20,180 nucleotides of DNA from Clostridiales bacterium (GCA_003532195.1 DOFA01000007.1:1-20180); one strand, 5' to 3'. Counted from the stretch's first letter, positions 1 to 8,479 are shown. A program made the numbers and translations. Notes: a model not told the origin generated them from the letters alone.

Positions 1-594
1 CATGCCGACCCGGTCGGCGTATCTTTCATCGAAGAGTATTCCCCAGACGTCCTCGGCCTTGGTGGAAGTCAGTTTCCCCAGTTCCTCCTGATTGTAAATC
101 AGGCCAACCGTACAGAACATGTAGGGTACGGCATATTCGAAAACTTTGTTGCTGATGGCTTCGTCAGCGTCAAACTGCAAAGATTTCAAACCCGCGTCGA
201 GATATTGGGTGACATTGGGCAGCTGAGCCATGTCCAGCGGAAACAGCTTGTCTTCTGTGATCAGCCGGACAACCATGTAATCCGAGGGTACGATGATGTC
301 ATAGGATTCGGTTTCCAGTTTAGGATACATCTTCTCGTTGTCATCGTAAGTCAGGTAAGTCACCTGATATTGCGGATAAGCTGTTTCAAACTCGCTGATC
401 ACATCGGCGATCGGATACTCCTTGCCGTAGAGCGTGATCGTATCCTCTTCTCTGGCCATGTATTCGCCCCAGTTATAAATGACCAGAGGCGTTTTTTTCT
501 CACCCTGGCCCTGGCAGCCAGGCAAAATCACCAGGGTCAGCAAAAAAGTGACCAGCAGCAGGACGGACAGCAGGGCAGGGGATTTCTTTCTCAT
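1..594 (-). CDS. potD: Spermidine/putrescine ABC transporter substrate-binding lipoprotein PotD (C-terminus outside window)
   Basis: This is the extracellular polyamine receptor that delivers substrate to the PotBC permease. The first 198 residues are visible; the gene runs off the left edge. The N-terminus is a lipoprotein signal: basic MRKK, a hydrophobic stretch from about residue 7 to 24, then the lipobox LPGC with the lipid-bearing cysteine at residue 27. The mature start, VIYNWGEYM near residues 38-46, is the typical PotD/PotF opening, and a further family-like stretch YDIIVPSDYM follows. The ATG lies 10 nt after a GGAGG site and overlaps the potC stop codon (ATGA), so translation is probably coupled. 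It is the last gene of the potABCD order seen here. Family assignment is firm; spermidine versus putrescine preference cannot be read from the sequence. Confidence 0.93.
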   Translation of the reverse strand, partial: MRKKSPALLSVLLLVTFLLTLVILPGCQGQGEKKTPLVIYNWGEYMAREEDTITLYGKEYPIADVISEFETAYPQYQVTYLTYDDNEKMYPKLETESYDIIVPSDYMVVRLITEDKLFPLDMAQLPNVTQYLDAGLKSLQFDADEAISNKVFEYAVPYMFCTVGLIYNQEELGKLTSTKAEDVWGILFDERYADRVGM

Positions 595-1394
595 GATGAT
601 TGACCTCCGTGGTTAGATTTTAGTTTTAAATCCCGGCTCGACCGGTAGTTGACCAGCAGCAGCAGGATCAGTACCGCGATAAATAAAAGGGCTGACAACG
701 CATTGATCTGGGGATTGACACTCTTCCTGGCCATCGAGTAAATCATGATCGCCAAGGTCGAGATTTGGTTGCCGGCAGTAAAATAGCTGATCACGAAATC
801 ATCGATCGACAGGGTGAAGGTAAGAATCAGCGATGTGATGATCCCGGGCATGATCTCCGGCAGAATGACTTTGACGATCGCCTGCCGCGGCCGGCAGCCC
901 AGGTCCAGGGCTGCCTCGTAGAGATTGCGGTCCAGTTGCCGCAGCTTCGGCGAGATGGACAGGATCGCATAGGGGATGTTAAATGCGATGTGCGCCAGCA
1001 GTAAAGTCATAAAGCCGGTCTTCAGATGAATAAAATAGAAAAGCAGCATCAGCGAGATGCCGGTGACCAGATCCGGGCTGACGTTCGGAATGTAGGTGAC
1101 GCTGAGGATTGTATTGCGCAGCCGCCGGCGCATGGCGTTCAGGCCCAGGCAGGTCACCGTGGCAACGACGGTCGCCACCAGCGCCGAGATCAGTGCGACG
1201 ACCAGAGTGATCTGCAGGGCTTTCAGGATATCGTCATTCTGCAGTAGCTTGCGGTACCATTCCAGGGTAAATCCGCCCCAGACTGAGCGCGATTTGGCCT
1301 TATTGAATGAGAAGACGATCAAGACGGCCACTGGGGCGTAGAGAAAGATGAAGATCACGGCCATGTAGGCATTTTTCAATAATTGCCGGATCAT
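591..1394 (-). CDS. potC: Polyamine ABC transporter permease PotC
   Basis: This is the second integral membrane subunit of the polyamine importer. It has 267 residues and about six hydrophobic segments (the first around residues 10-30, the last around 233-250). The cytoplasmic EAA loop that docks onto the PotA ATPase is clear at about residues 160-183 (EAALDLGCRPRQAIVKVILPEIMPG). The length and the motif around SIDDFVISYF (residues 196-205) match PotC rather than PotB. Its start codon overlaps the potB stop in an ATGA junction, and its own stop overlaps the potD start in the same way, so the three downstream genes are packed for coupled translation. The protein ends in a short basic/polar tail. 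Nothing looks truncated. Confidence 0.94.
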   Translation of the reverse strand: MIRQLLKNAYMAVIFIFLYAPVAVLIVFSFNKAKSRSVWGGFTLEWYRKLLQNDDILKALQITLVVALISALVATVVATVTCLGLNAMRRRLRNTILSVTYIPNVSPDLVTGISLMLLFYFIHLKTGFMTLLLAHIAFNIPYAILSISPKLRQLDRNLYEAALDLGCRPRQAIVKVILPEIMPGIITSLILTFTLSIDDFVISYFTAGNQISTLAIMIYSMARKSVNPQINALSALLFIAVLILLLLVNYRSSRDLKLKSNHGGQSS

Positions 1395-2296
1395 AACAGC
1401 ACGCTCCCGCCGCCGCTCTCCTGTTCATTGCGGGTCAGCATCCGCATGCTGGCCAGCACAAAAACCATCAGCAAGATTGACAGCGCCGAACCGGTGGTCA
1501 TGTCGCGGGAGACCATGAACTGGCGCTCAATCGCATTGCCGATCAGCAGGTAACGCCCGCCGCCGAGTAGGTCCGGGATCAGGAAGGTGGTCATGGCCGG
1601 CATGAAGACCATGTTTATACCGGAGATGATGCCGGGCATGCTCAGGGGCACCGTCACCCGGCTGAAGACCTGCAGGCTGTTGGCGCCGAGGTCCTGAGCC
1701 GCCTCGATGACGCTGGGGCTGATTTTCACCAGGACCGAATGGATCGGCAAAACCATGAACGGCAGGTAATTGTAGACCATGCCCAGGCCAATGCCGAAAT
1801 CATTGTACAGGAACTGGATCGGGCCGACACTCAGGAAGCCGAGGAAGGTGTTGATGATTCCCTTGGGCTCAAGCAAGGCCAGCCAGGCATAAGTGCGCAG
1901 CAAGGTGTTCATCCACATCGGCATGACAAACAGAAACAGCAGCAGGCTGTCGTTGCCGCGCTGCCGGCGCGACCGCTGGGCCAGGATATAGGCGGCCGGA
2001 TAGCCCATGGCCAGGCAGATGATCGTGCTGACCAGGGCGATTTCCAGTGATTTGGCAAAGACATTGACATAGATTGGCACCTGGAGATCCAGGCTAAAAA
2101 CATCAGCCAGCCCGAAAATATTCAAGGCAACCGTGTCCTGCATGGAAAATACATTGGCAAATCCCTGCAGGGTCAGAAACAGGCGGCCGTCGGCATCGTA
2201 GGCGGTAAAGGCGTAGAAAGCCACCAGAAGCAGGGGCGCCAGGGTGAAAACGGCCATCCAGAGAATATAAGGATAAGCCAGCCGTTGCATGCGCAT
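1391..2296 (-). CDS. potB: Polyamine ABC transporter permease PotB
   Basis: This is the first integral membrane subunit of the polyamine importer. It has 301 residues with about six membrane segments, the first at about residues 8-30. The EAA loop lies at residues 198-222 (EAAQDLGANS through VTVPLSMPG), and the PotB-like stretch VMPMWMNTLLRTYAW is at 124-138. Its ATG at 2296-2294 shares one base with the potA stop (TAATG). A second in-frame ATG two codons later is an alternative start. PotB and PotC form the heterodimeric channel; both EAA loops are intact, so the permease should be functional. Confidence 0.94.
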   Translation of the reverse strand: MRMQRLAYPYILWMAVFTLAPLLLVAFYAFTAYDADGRLFLTLQGFANVFSMQDTVALNIFGLADVFSLDLQVPIYVNVFAKSLEIALVSTIICLAMGYPAAYILAQRSRRQRGNDSLLLFLFVMPMWMNTLLRTYAWLALLEPKGIINTFLGFLSVGPIQFLYNDFGIGLGMVYNYLPFMVLPIHSVLVKISPSVIEAAQDLGANSLQVFSRVTVPLSMPGIISGINMVFMPAMTTFLIPDLLGGGRYLLIGNAIERQFMVSRDMTTGSALSILLMVFVLASMRMLTRNEQESGGGSVLL

Positions 2297-3492
2297 TACC
2301 AGTTCGCCTCCCTGCGCTCGGCAGAAACTGCTTCCTCAGACTCAGCGTCAGTTCCGTGCCGGTCAGGCGAAAAATCGGATTTGCGCATCACATGGATTTC
2401 ATCCGGATCAAAATTCATGCCGACAAAGGTTCCTTCGGGCACCCGGTCTGTACTTTGCACCATCCATTCAGCAGATTCTGTCTCAATGATCATTTCATAA
2501 TGGACGCCCTTGAAGACAACCGAACGGACCGTCCCGTTGACCGTCTGGTCGGTGGGCGCCACAATCTGGACGTCCTCCGGCCGGATGACAACATCGACCG
2601 CCTCGTCTTCGAAACGCTTGTCCACGCAGACAAAGGTCCGGCCGGCGACACTCACCTCAAGATCGCGGTTCATCTGGCCGGGCAGGATGTTGCTCTCACC
2701 GATGAAATCGGCGACAAAAGCGTTTTTAGGTTCGTTGTAGATGTCAGCCGGACTGCCAATCTGGTGAATCAGCCCCTCCTTCATGACGATAATCGTGTCG
2801 GACATGGTCAAAGCTTCTTCCTGGTCGTGGGTGACATAGACAAAGGTGATGCCCAGGCTGCGCTGCATGCTCTTTAACTCGATCTGCATTTCCTTGCGCA
2901 TTTTCAGGTCCAACGCGCCCAGAGGTTCGTCGAGCAGAAGCACTTGCGGCTTGTTGACGATCGCCCGGGCGATGGCGACGCGCTGCATCTGGCCGCCGGA
3001 AAGCTGGTCGACCCAGCGTCCGCTGTAACCCTTGAGATCAACGGTATGCAGCGCCTGCTCGATGCGCGCCTGAATTTCCGCCTTCGGCAGTTTCTTGATA
3101 TGCAGGCCAAACGCGACATTATCGTAAACATTCAGATGCGGAAAAAGGGCGTAACGCTGGAAAACCGTATTCAGCTTGCGCAGGTACGGCGGCGTGTTCA
3201 GCAAACTTTTACCTTCGAATAACACATCGCCGGAATTCGGCTGCTCAAAACCGGCCAGGATCCGTAAAGTGGTGGATTTGCCGCAGCCGCTGGGTCCGAG
3301 CAGGGTGATGAATTCGTTATTGCGGATATAAAAGGTGATGTCTTTGAGAACATGAGCTTCGCCATAGAATTTATTGACGCCGACAACCTCGAGGATATGG
3401 GCGGATCCCGTGCGGTCCGGCAGGACCTGGCCGCCATTGGCGGCGGATTCGGCGGGCGGTTTGATGTTCAACCGGCTGAGGAACTGATTCAT
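2296..3492 (-). CDS. potA: Polyamine ABC transporter ATP-binding protein PotA
   Basis: This is the ATPase that powers polyamine uptake. It has 398 residues. Walker A is GPSGCGKST at 66-74, the Q-loop FQRYALFPH is at 111-119, the ABC signature LSGGQ at 164-168, Walker B VLLLDEP at 184-190 and the H-loop histidine of VTHD at 222. A TOBE-type regulatory domain fills residues from about 265 to 370. Compared with typical PotA there is an extra N-terminal segment of about 30 residues and an acidic C-terminal tail after about residue 372. An AGGAGG site, 12 nt before the ATG, overlaps the stop codon of the upstream regulator, so the two genes are almost certainly cotranscribed. All catalytic motifs are present. 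Confidence 0.96.
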   Translation of the reverse strand: MNQFLSRLNIKPPAESAANGGQVLPDRTGSAHILEVVGVNKFYGEAHVLKDITFYIRNNEFITLLGPSGCGKSTTLRILAGFEQPNSGDVLFEGKSLLNTPPYLRKLNTVFQRYALFPHLNVYDNVAFGLHIKKLPKAEIQARIEQALHTVDLKGYSGRWVDQLSGGQMQRVAIARAIVNKPQVLLLDEPLGALDLKMRKEMQIELKSMQRSLGITFVYVTHDQEEALTMSDTIIVMKEGLIHQIGSPADIYNEPKNAFVADFIGESNILPGQMNRDLEVSVAGRTFVCVDKRFEDEAVDVVIRPEDVQIVAPTDQTVNGTVRSVVFKGVHYEMIIETESAEWMVQSTDRVPEGTFVGMNFDPDEIHVMRKSDFSPDRHGTDAESEEAVSAERREANW

Positions 3493-3506
3493 GCGCTGAC
3501 TGCCTC

Positions 3507-4046
3507 CTAAAAGCTGGGGGGGGTGGAAACCCAGAGGATTCTGGCCGGCCGCCGGCCGGCGTTGAACAGGGAGTGAGGCTGGTTCGGGCGGATCAGGAAG
3601 CTATCGCCTTTGCGAGCCTTGACTTTGCGGCTGCCCAGATTGATCAGGATGCTTCCCTCAAGGATATAGCCGAATTCTTCCCCTTCATGGGGATTGTCGG
3701 GATAGGTGGTCCCGCCCGGCGCCAGGGTGACCAGGATCGGTTCCATTGCATTTTTCTGCGCGTTGGGCACCAGCCAGCAGATTTCGCTGCCAGAGTCGGC
3801 GTCGCTTTTAACGGAGAAGTCGTCACGGGTGAAGACGATCTTCTCATCGGCCGGCTCCTGGAAAAATTGCGGCAGGCTCGTGCCCAGGGATTCGAGAATG
3901 TCACACAGGGTGGCGATGGAAGGCGAAGTCATGTCGCGCTCCAGTTGGGATATGAAGCCTTTGGATAGTTCGCAGCGGTCGGCCAGTTCCTCTTGCGTCA
4001 GATTGGCGGCCTGCCGGAGAAATTTAATCTTTTCGCCGATTTTCAT
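3507..4046 (-). CDS. XRE-family regulator with C-terminal cupin domain, probable regulator of the pot operon
   Basis: This is a one-component transcription factor of 179 residues. Residues 7-60 form an XRE-type helix-turn-helix (TQEELADRCELSKGFISQLER), and about residues 105-175 form a small cupin beta-barrel (HEGEEFGYILEGS, then RKGDSFLIRPNQPHS). This domain pair is typical of PuuR-like regulators, which commonly sit next to polyamine genes; that it senses polyamines here is inference from context. The start is the ATG at 4046, preceded by GGAAG at a normal distance. A longer reading from 4127 would place the -10 box inside the coding sequence and is unlikely. It is the first gene of the potABCD transcript, so autoregulation is expected. 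Candidate half-sites lie just downstream of the promoter. Confidence 0.9.
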   Translation of the reverse strand: MKIGEKIKFLRQAANLTQEELADRCELSKGFISQLERDMTSPSIATLCDILESLGTSLPQFFQEPADEKIVFTRDDFSVKSDADSGSEICWLVPNAQKNAMEPILVTLAPGGTTYPDNPHEGEEFGYILEGSILINLGSRKVKARKGDSFLIRPNQPHSLFNAGRRPARILWVSTPPSF

Positions 4047-4081
4047 ATAATCTTCCGACCCTTCCGCTGTGAAGATGATAA

Positions 4082-4108
4082 TAAACTGCAAGTTTACTAT
4101 TACTAAAC
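4082..4108 (-). promoter_or_regulatory. Candidate operator: three GTTTA/TAAAC half-sites downstream of the pot promoter
   Basis: On the plus strand the order is TAAAC (4082-4086), 5 nt, GTTTA (4092-4096), 7 nt, TAAAC (4104-4108). The last two form a 17-nt palindrome that breaks only at the centre and one symmetric pair. The set lies at roughly +4 to +30 of the transcript from the promoter at 4119-4147, in the leader of the XRE-cupin gene. This is a natural site for autorepression. Binding by the regulator is inference. Confidence 0.5.
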
Positions 4109-4118
4109 ACGCACGATC

Positions 4119-4147
4119 ATTATACAAACGATATACCGGCCTGTCAA
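4119..4147 (-). promoter_or_regulatory. Sigma-A promoter of the XRE-potABCD operon (consensus)
   Basis: On the minus strand TTGACA (4147-4142) and TATAAT (4124-4119) are separated by exactly 17 nt, a perfect match to the vegetative consensus. It sits about 73 nt before the regulator ATG. Confidence 0.9.
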
Positions 4148-4184
4148 TTCAATTTCTCGGATTTTACCGGCGGTTATTTATCGG

Positions 4185-4213
4185 TTGATTTTTCCCGGTT
4201 CAGGGCTTATTAT
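4185..4213 (+). promoter_or_regulatory. Sigma-A promoter of proB
   Basis: TTGATT (4185-4190), a 17-nt spacer, then TATTAT (4208-4213) give a near-consensus promoter about 55 nt before the proB ATG. It is divergent from the pot promoter; the two -35 boxes are 37 nt apart. Confidence 0.8.
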
Positions 4214-4268
4214 GGGAAGTTGTACAAGGATTTTATTCAGAAAAAAATCCCGCCCAAGGGAGGTAACT

Positions 4269-5129
4269 ATGTCCGATACTGAAAACGAACAGCAGAGCAT
4301 GGCTGTCGCTGCCGGCCAGGTTCGCAGCAAACTGACCTGTGCCCGGCGCATCGTCGTGAAAGTCGGCACCTCGACCATCACCTATGAGAATGGCCGCTTC
4401 AATCTGACCAACCTGGAGCATCTTTGCCGATCGATCGCCAACCAGATGAACCAAGGCCGGGAGATCATCCTCGTTTCGTCAGGGGCGATCGGCGTTGGCG
4501 TCGGCAAGCTGCATCTGCAGGCCAAACCGCAGACCATCCGGGAAAAGCAGGCAGTCGCCGCGGTCGGCCAGTGCGAGTTGATGAGCATGTACAGCCGACT
4601 GATTTCGGATTACAATTATGCGGTCGCCCAGGTCCTGCTGACCAAAGACGATATTGACGATGAATTTACGCGCGACAATATCTGCAACACCTTTGAAGCT
4701 TTACTGGAAAAAGAGATCCTGCCGATCGTCAACGAGAACGACACCGTTTCAACCCGGGAAATCTATCACAATGGCACATTCGGCGACAACGACACCCTTT
4801 CGGCGATTGTTGCGGTTCTGGTCGGCGCCGACCTCCTGGTCATCCTGTCCGATACGGACGGCTTATATGACTCGGATCCGCACACCCATGACCAAGCGCG
4901 CCAAATCTCCGCCGTGTCAACAATCACCGCGGCGATCGAAGAAATCGCCGGCGGCGAGGGCAGCAACCGCGGCACCGGCGGTATGCGCAGCAAGATCGCG
5001 GCCGCCCGGATCGCCACGGCAGCCGGCCTGGACACGATCATCGCCAACGGGTCGACGCCGAGTGTGATTGATCTGATTCTCAGCGGCGAGGTAACAGGAA
5101 CTTTGTTTCAAGCCCAAAAATTGGAATAG
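4269..5129 (+). CDS. proB: Glutamate 5-kinase ProB (short form without PUA domain)
   Basis: This cytoplasmic enzyme phosphorylates L-glutamate to gamma-glutamyl phosphate, the first step of proline synthesis. The 286 residues form a single amino-acid-kinase domain: KVGTSTI at 31-37 (nucleotide end), SSGAIGVG at 70-77, NENDTV at 155-160 and FGDNDTLSA at 171-179 (substrate site), LSDTDGLYD at 193-201, and GTGGMRSK at 235-242. The PUA domain present in the roughly 370-residue form is absent, which is common in Firmicutes. The start is the ATG at 4269, because AAGGGAGGT lies 5 nt before it; an in-frame extension back to 4185 would run through the promoter. Residues 1-22 are a variable tail. No proA is next to it, so the pathway is split or the partner lies elsewhere. 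Confidence 0.94.
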   Translation: MSDTENEQQSMAVAAGQVRSKLTCARRIVVKVGTSTITYENGRFNLTNLEHLCRSIANQMNQGREIILVSSGAIGVGVGKLHLQAKPQTIREKQAVAAVGQCELMSMYSRLISDYNYAVAQVLLTKDDIDDEFTRDNICNTFEALLEKEILPIVNENDTVSTREIYHNGTFGDNDTLSAIVAVLVGADLLVILSDTDGLYDSDPHTHDQARQISAVSTITAAIEEIAGGEGSNRGTGGMRSKIAAARIATAAGLDTIIANGSTPSVIDLILSGEVTGTLFQAQKLE

Positions 5130-5137
5130 TCTTATTT

Positions 5138-5159
5138 AGTGATTTGATTTAAATTCACT
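5138..5159. terminator. Weak AT-rich inverted repeat between convergent proB and PBP gene
   Basis: AGTGA at 5138-5142 pairs with TCACT at 5155-5159, with some further A/T pairing inside. It is the only inverted repeat in the 42-nt gap between two convergent genes. There is no clear T-run, so a terminator role is a guess. Confidence 0.25.
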
Positions 5160-5171
5160 GCTGGGGGGAGA

Positions 5172-7478
5172 TTATCCGCTGCCGGCGGAACTGGCTGTCG
5201 TCGCCGGTGTCGTAGCGGCCGGCTCAGTCGGCGCTGCCGTCGGCGCTGCTGTCGGCTCCGGTGTCGGGGTCGGCGCGGCCACGTGCAGGCTGCATGACTC
5301 TTTCGGATTCAAGATCGCTCCCGGCACGAAAAATTCCGTGCGTGTTGCCTTGCAATATTCGGTTGCCAGCATGCCCGAATCTTCACAAATCTTCAGGGAC
5401 ACGACGCTCTTGGGCGTCTCAAACTCCAGCCGTTCCAACCCCTCGTGGATGCGGCTCATCGCGTCGCGCCAGATTTTAATCGCATTGGCTGTATCGCCCG
5501 AGCGGATCTTGGTCTGGCCCAGGCGGTTGTCGTATCCGTACCAGACTGCGGCCGTGTAATACGGCGTGAAACCGCAGAACCATTTATCGCGGTTCTCATC
5601 GGTCGTGCCGGTCTTGCCGGCCGCCGGCATGTTTTTCAGGCCGTATCCGGCTGCTGTGCCGCCGGTCAGAACATCTTGGAGAATATTCGTGATGATGAAG
5701 GCGGTTTCGACTTTATAGGCCTGCTGATATTCCGGCACGTACTCCAGCAGGACATCACCGTCGGCGTCCAGAACCCGGGTGTAGGCATAGGGTTCGGTAT
5801 ACAGGCCGCCATTGGCGAAAGTCGCATAGCCGCCGGCCATTTCCAACGCCGACATGCCTTTGTTAAAGCCGCCGAGTGCGATCGCAACATAATTCTCAGT
5901 CGGGCGGTCGATGCCGACCTGCTTCAGGTACTGTAAAGAGGTCTCGCCGCGCAGGACATTCTGCCAGATGTAAGCGGCGATCGTATTGCAGGAGATGGTG
6001 ATCGCCCGCCGGACGGTCATGCTGTCCTTGTAGCCTTTGTAAGCGTTTTTCGGATAGGGCGTAGTCGGCTCGTCCGGATTCAGGAACAGTTCCATATCCG
6101 TAAAGACGGAAGCAGCGGTGATTTTGCCGGAGTCGATACCCGGACCGTAAACCGCGAGCGGCTTGATGCTCGAACCTGGCTGGCGATGCGAATCGACCGC
6201 CCGGTTCAGGCCGAAGTTGCTGGTTTTCTCCCCGTAACCGCCGACCAGCCCCTTGATCTGGCCAGGGCTGGGCGTGTTTTCAATCACGACAATGCTGCCG
6301 GTCGGTTTTTCCGGTAAATCGATCAAGGCGCTGGGATCGGAGATGAACAGTTCTTGCGTCTTGAATGTCTCTTCGATGCTGGCCTGCACATCCTGGTCCA
6401 TCGTCGTTTCGATGCGCAGACCGTTGTTGTAAACGGCCTTCCAGGCGATATCTTCGCTGTAGCCGCGTTTTTCCACTAAGTCGGCGACAACTTCCTCGAT
6501 CACATAATCGACAAAATAGGAATTCACCTGGGTCGAGGTCACCATCATCGGGGTCCGGCGGAAAACCAACTCGGCATCCAGGGCGTTCTTGTATTGCCGC
6601 TCCGTGAGCATTTTCAGCTCGTACATTTTCGCCAGGACAATGCGCATCCGGCGCAGGGCATTGCGTTTGCCGGTCTCGGTCAGCGGATTGTATGTCGAGG
6701 GACGATTGGGGATGCCGGCCAGGAAAGCGCATTCGACCAGGTTCAGTTCGGTGGCGTCTTTGTCAAAGTAGGCCTTGGCGGCGGACTGGATGCCGACATA
6801 GCTGTTGCCCATCGGCACCAGGTTGATGTACAGCTCCATGATTTCGTCTTTGCTCTTCTGCTGCTCGAGGCGGATCGCCTTATACCATTCCTGAACCTTG
6901 CGCTGGGCGGATACCTCGTCATCGCCGGAGACCAGTTTGACAGTCTGCTGGGTGATCGTCGAGCCGCCGTGCGTAGCCGTGCCGCCGTTGATCAGCGCGC
7001 TCAGGATGGCGCTGCCGATACGTCGGGGATCGATGCCGATATGTTCGTCAAACCGCTCGTCTTCGATGGCGATAAAGGCTTCGTCGATGTAGGTGGATTT
7101 GACGGAACTGAAAGCAATGTACTCGCGGTTGATATTCTGGCTGCCGGTGAGGATGGCGATTTCATTGCCATCGCTGTCGACAATTTTAGTCGCTTCATTG
7201 GTGCTTTTAATCTGCTCGGTGACGACTTCCTCAGCGGTGGAAATATAGCCGACCAGCATGCCGGTCCCGATTCCGGCCAGGGTGAAGCCGGCGATAAAAA
7301 GAACCAGGAAGACCAGGATCAGAACCCGGCTGACGGCCAATCCCAAAGCATGCGGAATCGAAAGCATGGTGCTGCAGTGAGTCGGCTTGCCGCGCAAACG
7401 CTTGTACAGGTCTTTACGGATGATGCTGCTGGGACGCCGTCGAGGCGGGGGCGAATAGCGGTGATATTGTGAAGTCAC
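5172..7478 (-). CDS. Class A (bifunctional) penicillin-binding protein, PBP1A type
   Basis: This membrane-anchored enzyme polymerises glycan strands and cross-links peptides in the cell wall. It has 768 residues: a basic cytoplasmic tail (1-47), one membrane helix (about 48-80), and a GT51 transglycosylase domain with catalytic Glu139 in EDERF, HGGSTITQQ at 170-178 and the RKVQEWYKAIRLE region at 193-205. The transpeptidase domain has SxxK at 436-439 (nucleophile Ser436), SCN at 496-498 and KTGTT at 622-626. After about residue 735 the tail is low complexity, with Pro/Thr/Ala/Glu repeats (PTPEPTAAPTAAPTEPA), probably cell-wall spanning. The start is GTG, 7 nt after a GGAG site that overlaps the last codon and stop of the M23 gene. 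Both genes are therefore probably cotranscribed from the promoter at 8451-8479. Confidence 0.95.
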   Translation of the reverse strand: MTSQYHRYSPPPRRRPSSIIRKDLYKRLRGKPTHCSTMLSIPHALGLAVSRVLILVFLVLFIAGFTLAGIGTGMLVGYISTAEEVVTEQIKSTNEATKIVDSDGNEIAILTGSQNINREYIAFSSVKSTYIDEAFIAIEDERFDEHIGIDPRRIGSAILSALINGGTATHGGSTITQQTVKLVSGDDEVSAQRKVQEWYKAIRLEQQKSKDEIMELYINLVPMGNSYVGIQSAAKAYFDKDATELNLVECAFLAGIPNRPSTYNPLTETGKRNALRRMRIVLAKMYELKMLTERQYKNALDAELVFRRTPMMVTSTQVNSYFVDYVIEEVVADLVEKRGYSEDIAWKAVYNNGLRIETTMDQDVQASIEETFKTQELFISDPSALIDLPEKPTGSIVVIENTPSPGQIKGLVGGYGEKTSNFGLNRAVDSHRQPGSSIKPLAVYGPGIDSGKITAASVFTDMELFLNPDEPTTPYPKNAYKGYKDSMTVRRAITISCNTIAAYIWQNVLRGETSLQYLKQVGIDRPTENYVAIALGGFNKGMSALEMAGGYATFANGGLYTEPYAYTRVLDADGDVLLEYVPEYQQAYKVETAFIITNILQDVLTGGTAAGYGLKNMPAAGKTGTTDENRDKWFCGFTPYYTAAVWYGYDNRLGQTKIRSGDTANAIKIWRDAMSRIHEGLERLEFETPKSVVSLKICEDSGMLATEYCKATRTEFFVPGAILNPKESCSLHVAAPTPTPEPTAAPTAAPTEPAATTPATTASSAGSG

Positions 7479-7482
7479 AAGA

Positions 7483-8418
7483 TTACTCCATGATCATGCG
7501 TCTGGGATTGAGTGGCGAGCCATAGAAATGGATCTCATAATGCAGGTGCGGCCCGGTCGATGTGCCGGTGCTGCCGACCGCGCCGATTTGCTCGCCCTTG
7601 CTCACGGTATCGCCGGCTTTGACATACAACTTGCTGCAGTGCAGGTATAAAGTCGAGAAGCCATTGCCGTGCGATATCTCGATATAGTATCCGGAAGACC
7701 GATTGTATGTGGCTCTGACGACCCGGCCGGCTGCCGCGGCCTTGATCGGCGTACCGCGGGGCGCTCCGACATCGCATGCCGGATGGAAGTGGCGATAGCC
7801 GTAGATCGGGTGAATCCGATAGCCGTACCCATCGTAGACCCCCGGAATCGGCTTGATCGTCGGCAAATAAGCCAGACGGTTCTTGATCGCCGCTTCATAA
7901 GCGGATAAATCAATTTCGGAAGCCTCCTCCGTCTTTTTAAACGAACTCAGCTTCCGAGAAAGTGAAATCAGGTTTTGAGCTTCTTCGATATAAGCGTCGA
8001 CGGTCTTGCTGGACCGGGAAATCAGCTTATCCGTGAGATTGGCCATCAGGGCGTTCAAGATGGTCTCTTCCAGATTGTCCATCTCTTCCTTCTGGTTTTC
8101 CAGGGAATCGGCCAGCGTATCGTTGATCTCTTTCTCGCGGGCCAGCTCCTGCTCCAGATTGACCTGCTCGACGGCGGCGCACAGATCGTTCTGTTTGGCC
8201 AACCGGTCATTGAATGCCGCCACGCTGGACGCGTCGTCAAGGTCCGCGGCTTGCGCGGGGCCGGCATTACCGAGTGAATAGCCGATGGCGCCTGATAAAG
8301 CGATAATCAGGCTCAGCAAAACGAGCATGGTTATTCTGCGATAACGAGCCGGAGCCAGGCGGGCCTGATGAACAGAACGAACAGCCGAACTGCCGGCAGC
8401 AGAATGATGCCTCAGCAT
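7483..8418 (-). CDS. Membrane-anchored M23 (LytM-type) peptidoglycan endopeptidase with coiled coil
   Basis: This is a cell-wall endopeptidase, or a regulator of one, of 311 residues. A basic N-terminus precedes one hydrophobic segment at about 30-50, so it is anchored or exported. A long charged helical region, about 68-180, looks like a coiled coil. The M23 domain is C-terminal: H212-x3-D216 and HLH at 291-293 provide the zinc ligands, with His260 as a further expected active-site residue. All these residues are present, so it should be catalytically competent. The fold resembles the EnvC/NlpD/SpoIIQ-like group, but no specific orthologue is claimed. AAAGGAGA lies 6 nt before the ATG. The stop lies 4 nt before the GTG of the downstream PBP, linking glycan synthesis and peptide cleavage in one operon. 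Confidence 0.9.
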   Translation of the reverse strand: MLRHHSAAGSSAVRSVHQARLAPARYRRITMLVLLSLIIALSGAIGYSLGNAGPAQAADLDDASSVAAFNDRLAKQNDLCAAVEQVNLEQELAREKEINDTLADSLENQKEEMDNLEETILNALMANLTDKLISRSSKTVDAYIEEAQNLISLSRKLSSFKKTEEASEIDLSAYEAAIKNRLAYLPTIKPIPGVYDGYGYRIHPIYGYRHFHPACDVGAPRGTPIKAAAAGRVVRATYNRSSGYYIEISHGNGFSTLYLHCSKLYVKAGDTVSKGEQIGAVGSTGTSTGPHLHYEIHFYGSPLNPRRMIME

Positions 8419-8450
8419 GATGTCTCCTTTCCGGGAAAATGGTTGAGCTC

Positions 8451-8479
8451 ATTATAAGCTATCGGCTGACCTAAATCAA
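8451..8479 (-). promoter_or_regulatory. Sigma-A promoter of the M23-PBP operon
   Basis: On the minus strand TTGATT (8479-8474), a 17-nt spacer and a perfect TATAAT (8456-8451) lie about 33 nt before the M23 ATG. Confidence 0.85.

Noticed and set aside
2356..2877. 173-codon plus-strand reading frame opposite potA
   Set aside because: Antisense to the conserved PotA ATPase and TOBE regions; no start context.
6594..7472. 292-codon plus-strand reading frame opposite the PBP gene
   Set aside because: It lies entirely antisense to the class A PBP, whose catalytic motifs fix the coding strand. Its translation has no family-like motifs and reflects the GC-rich codon bias.
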